Below are positions 12,940 to 13,123 of a stretch of DNA of 13,123 nucleotides, piece by piece. The position numbers and the translations under genes are program-made. Within the stretch, counting starts at the first letter, position 1; every line of letters starts with the position of its first letter. The notes under the pieces are model-generated. The model ran no database searches and was not told the origin of the DNA. It saw only the letters and a list, made by a program, of their open reading frames with translations. This stretch comes from an uncultured Lachnospiraceae bacterium (GTDB lineage: Bacteria; Bacillota; Clostridia; Lachnospirales; Lachnospiraceae), in contig CANRJU010000048.1 in NCBI GenBank assembly GCA_947631075.1, positions 1 to 13,123 of the forward strand, in the 5' to 3' direction.

Positions 12940-12968
12940 GAGGCAAGGCGGAATAAAAGAAAATTTCG

Positions 12969-12998
12969 GGCAGAGTTTGACGCTCTGCCTTTTTGTTT
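12969..12998 (+). terminator. Intrinsic terminator of the 10619-12939 operon
   Basis: GGCAGAG (12969-12975), a 7-base loop and CTCTGCC (12983-12989) form a perfect stem followed directly by TTTTTGTTT. It ends the operon of the flavin protein and the solenoid protein. Confidence 0.88.
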
Positions 12999-13069
12999 GA
13001 GCAAAATGAGCCGATATAAATATTATAATGTCGGAGCCATGAGGGCAGATGCGAAACGAAATGGGAGGA

Positions 13070-13105
13070 GTGTGAAAAATAAGCTCGATAGCTTATTTTT
13101 CACAC
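13070..13105. terminator. Perfect 16-bp hairpin, possible bidirectional terminator
   Basis: GTGTGAAAAATAAGCT (13070-13085) and AGCTTATTTTTCACAC (13090-13105) are perfect complements around the loop CGAT. The A-run and T-run lie within the stem, so a shorter TAAGCT stem with a T-tract could terminate transcripts from either side. The extra paired GTGTG/CACAC base is unusual for a terminator, so a protein-binding palindrome or structured RNA is also possible. Nothing else is recognised in 12999-13123. Confidence 0.6.
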
Positions 13106-13123
13106 GGCAATTTGTTTCTGAGC

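Noticed and set aside
13039..13123. Open frame from ATG 13039 to the window end (begins MRADAKRNGRS)
   Set aside because: It runs straight through the perfect hairpin, and the only GGAG is 2 bases from the ATG. Without sequence to the right it cannot be supported.

Overview
The window looks like chromosomal DNA of a gut-type Clostridia bacterium, most likely Lachnospiraceae. The Shine-Dalgarno sites are strong (GGAGG), promoters are clostridial -35/-10 with 17-bp spacing, and the protein content fits (GH31 glycosidase, Nudix hydrolase, YbaK, flavin reductase-like protein). The genus is not determined, and that placement is inference.

Layout. (1) Positions 1-840 hold no long gene, but they are not empty. 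I see three leftward promoters (TATATT -10, 17-bp spacers), two of them inside an 86%-identical 77-bp direct repeat. There is one short hydrophobic ORF (226-351) and hairpin/terminator structures. Together these look like a degenerating tandem array of type I toxin-antisense RNA loci. In the middle unit the predicted toxin mRNA has 5' and 3' ends that can pair with each other, a fold-back organisation known from hok-like toxin mRNAs. (2) Positions 841-1767 encode a tyrosine recombinase, and 1876-4845 encode HsdR of a type I restriction-modification system. A perfect 13-bp inverted repeat flanks the recombinase gene, and its right copy overlaps the hsdR promoter. hsdM and hsdS are not in the window. 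If they exist they lie to the left, beyond the small-RNA array. (3) Positions 4889-8074 are metabolic and housekeeping genes: a GH31 alpha-glycosidase, a small palindromic element, a Nudix hydrolase and a YbaK-type deacylase. (4) Positions 8138-9878 are a visibly AT-rich AbiEi/AbiEii toxin-antitoxin operon under a perfect-consensus TTGACA-N17-TATAAT promoter, which has the look of a mobile insertion. (5) Positions 9972-12939 carry a CrcB fluoride channel, a leftward fragment resembling the tail of a Rpn/PD-(D/E)XK transposase-like protein, a flavin reductase-like protein, and a 589-residue helical protein of unknown function coupled to it. A terminator and a perfect 16-bp hairpin close the window.

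How it works together. The left third and the AbiE pair are defence or addiction modules (restriction endonuclease subunit, site-specific recombinase, RNA-regulated toxin array, type IV-type toxin-antitoxin) inserted among ordinary metabolic genes. The most interesting candidate system is the 1-700 array and its relation to the recombinase/hsdR locus immediately beside it.
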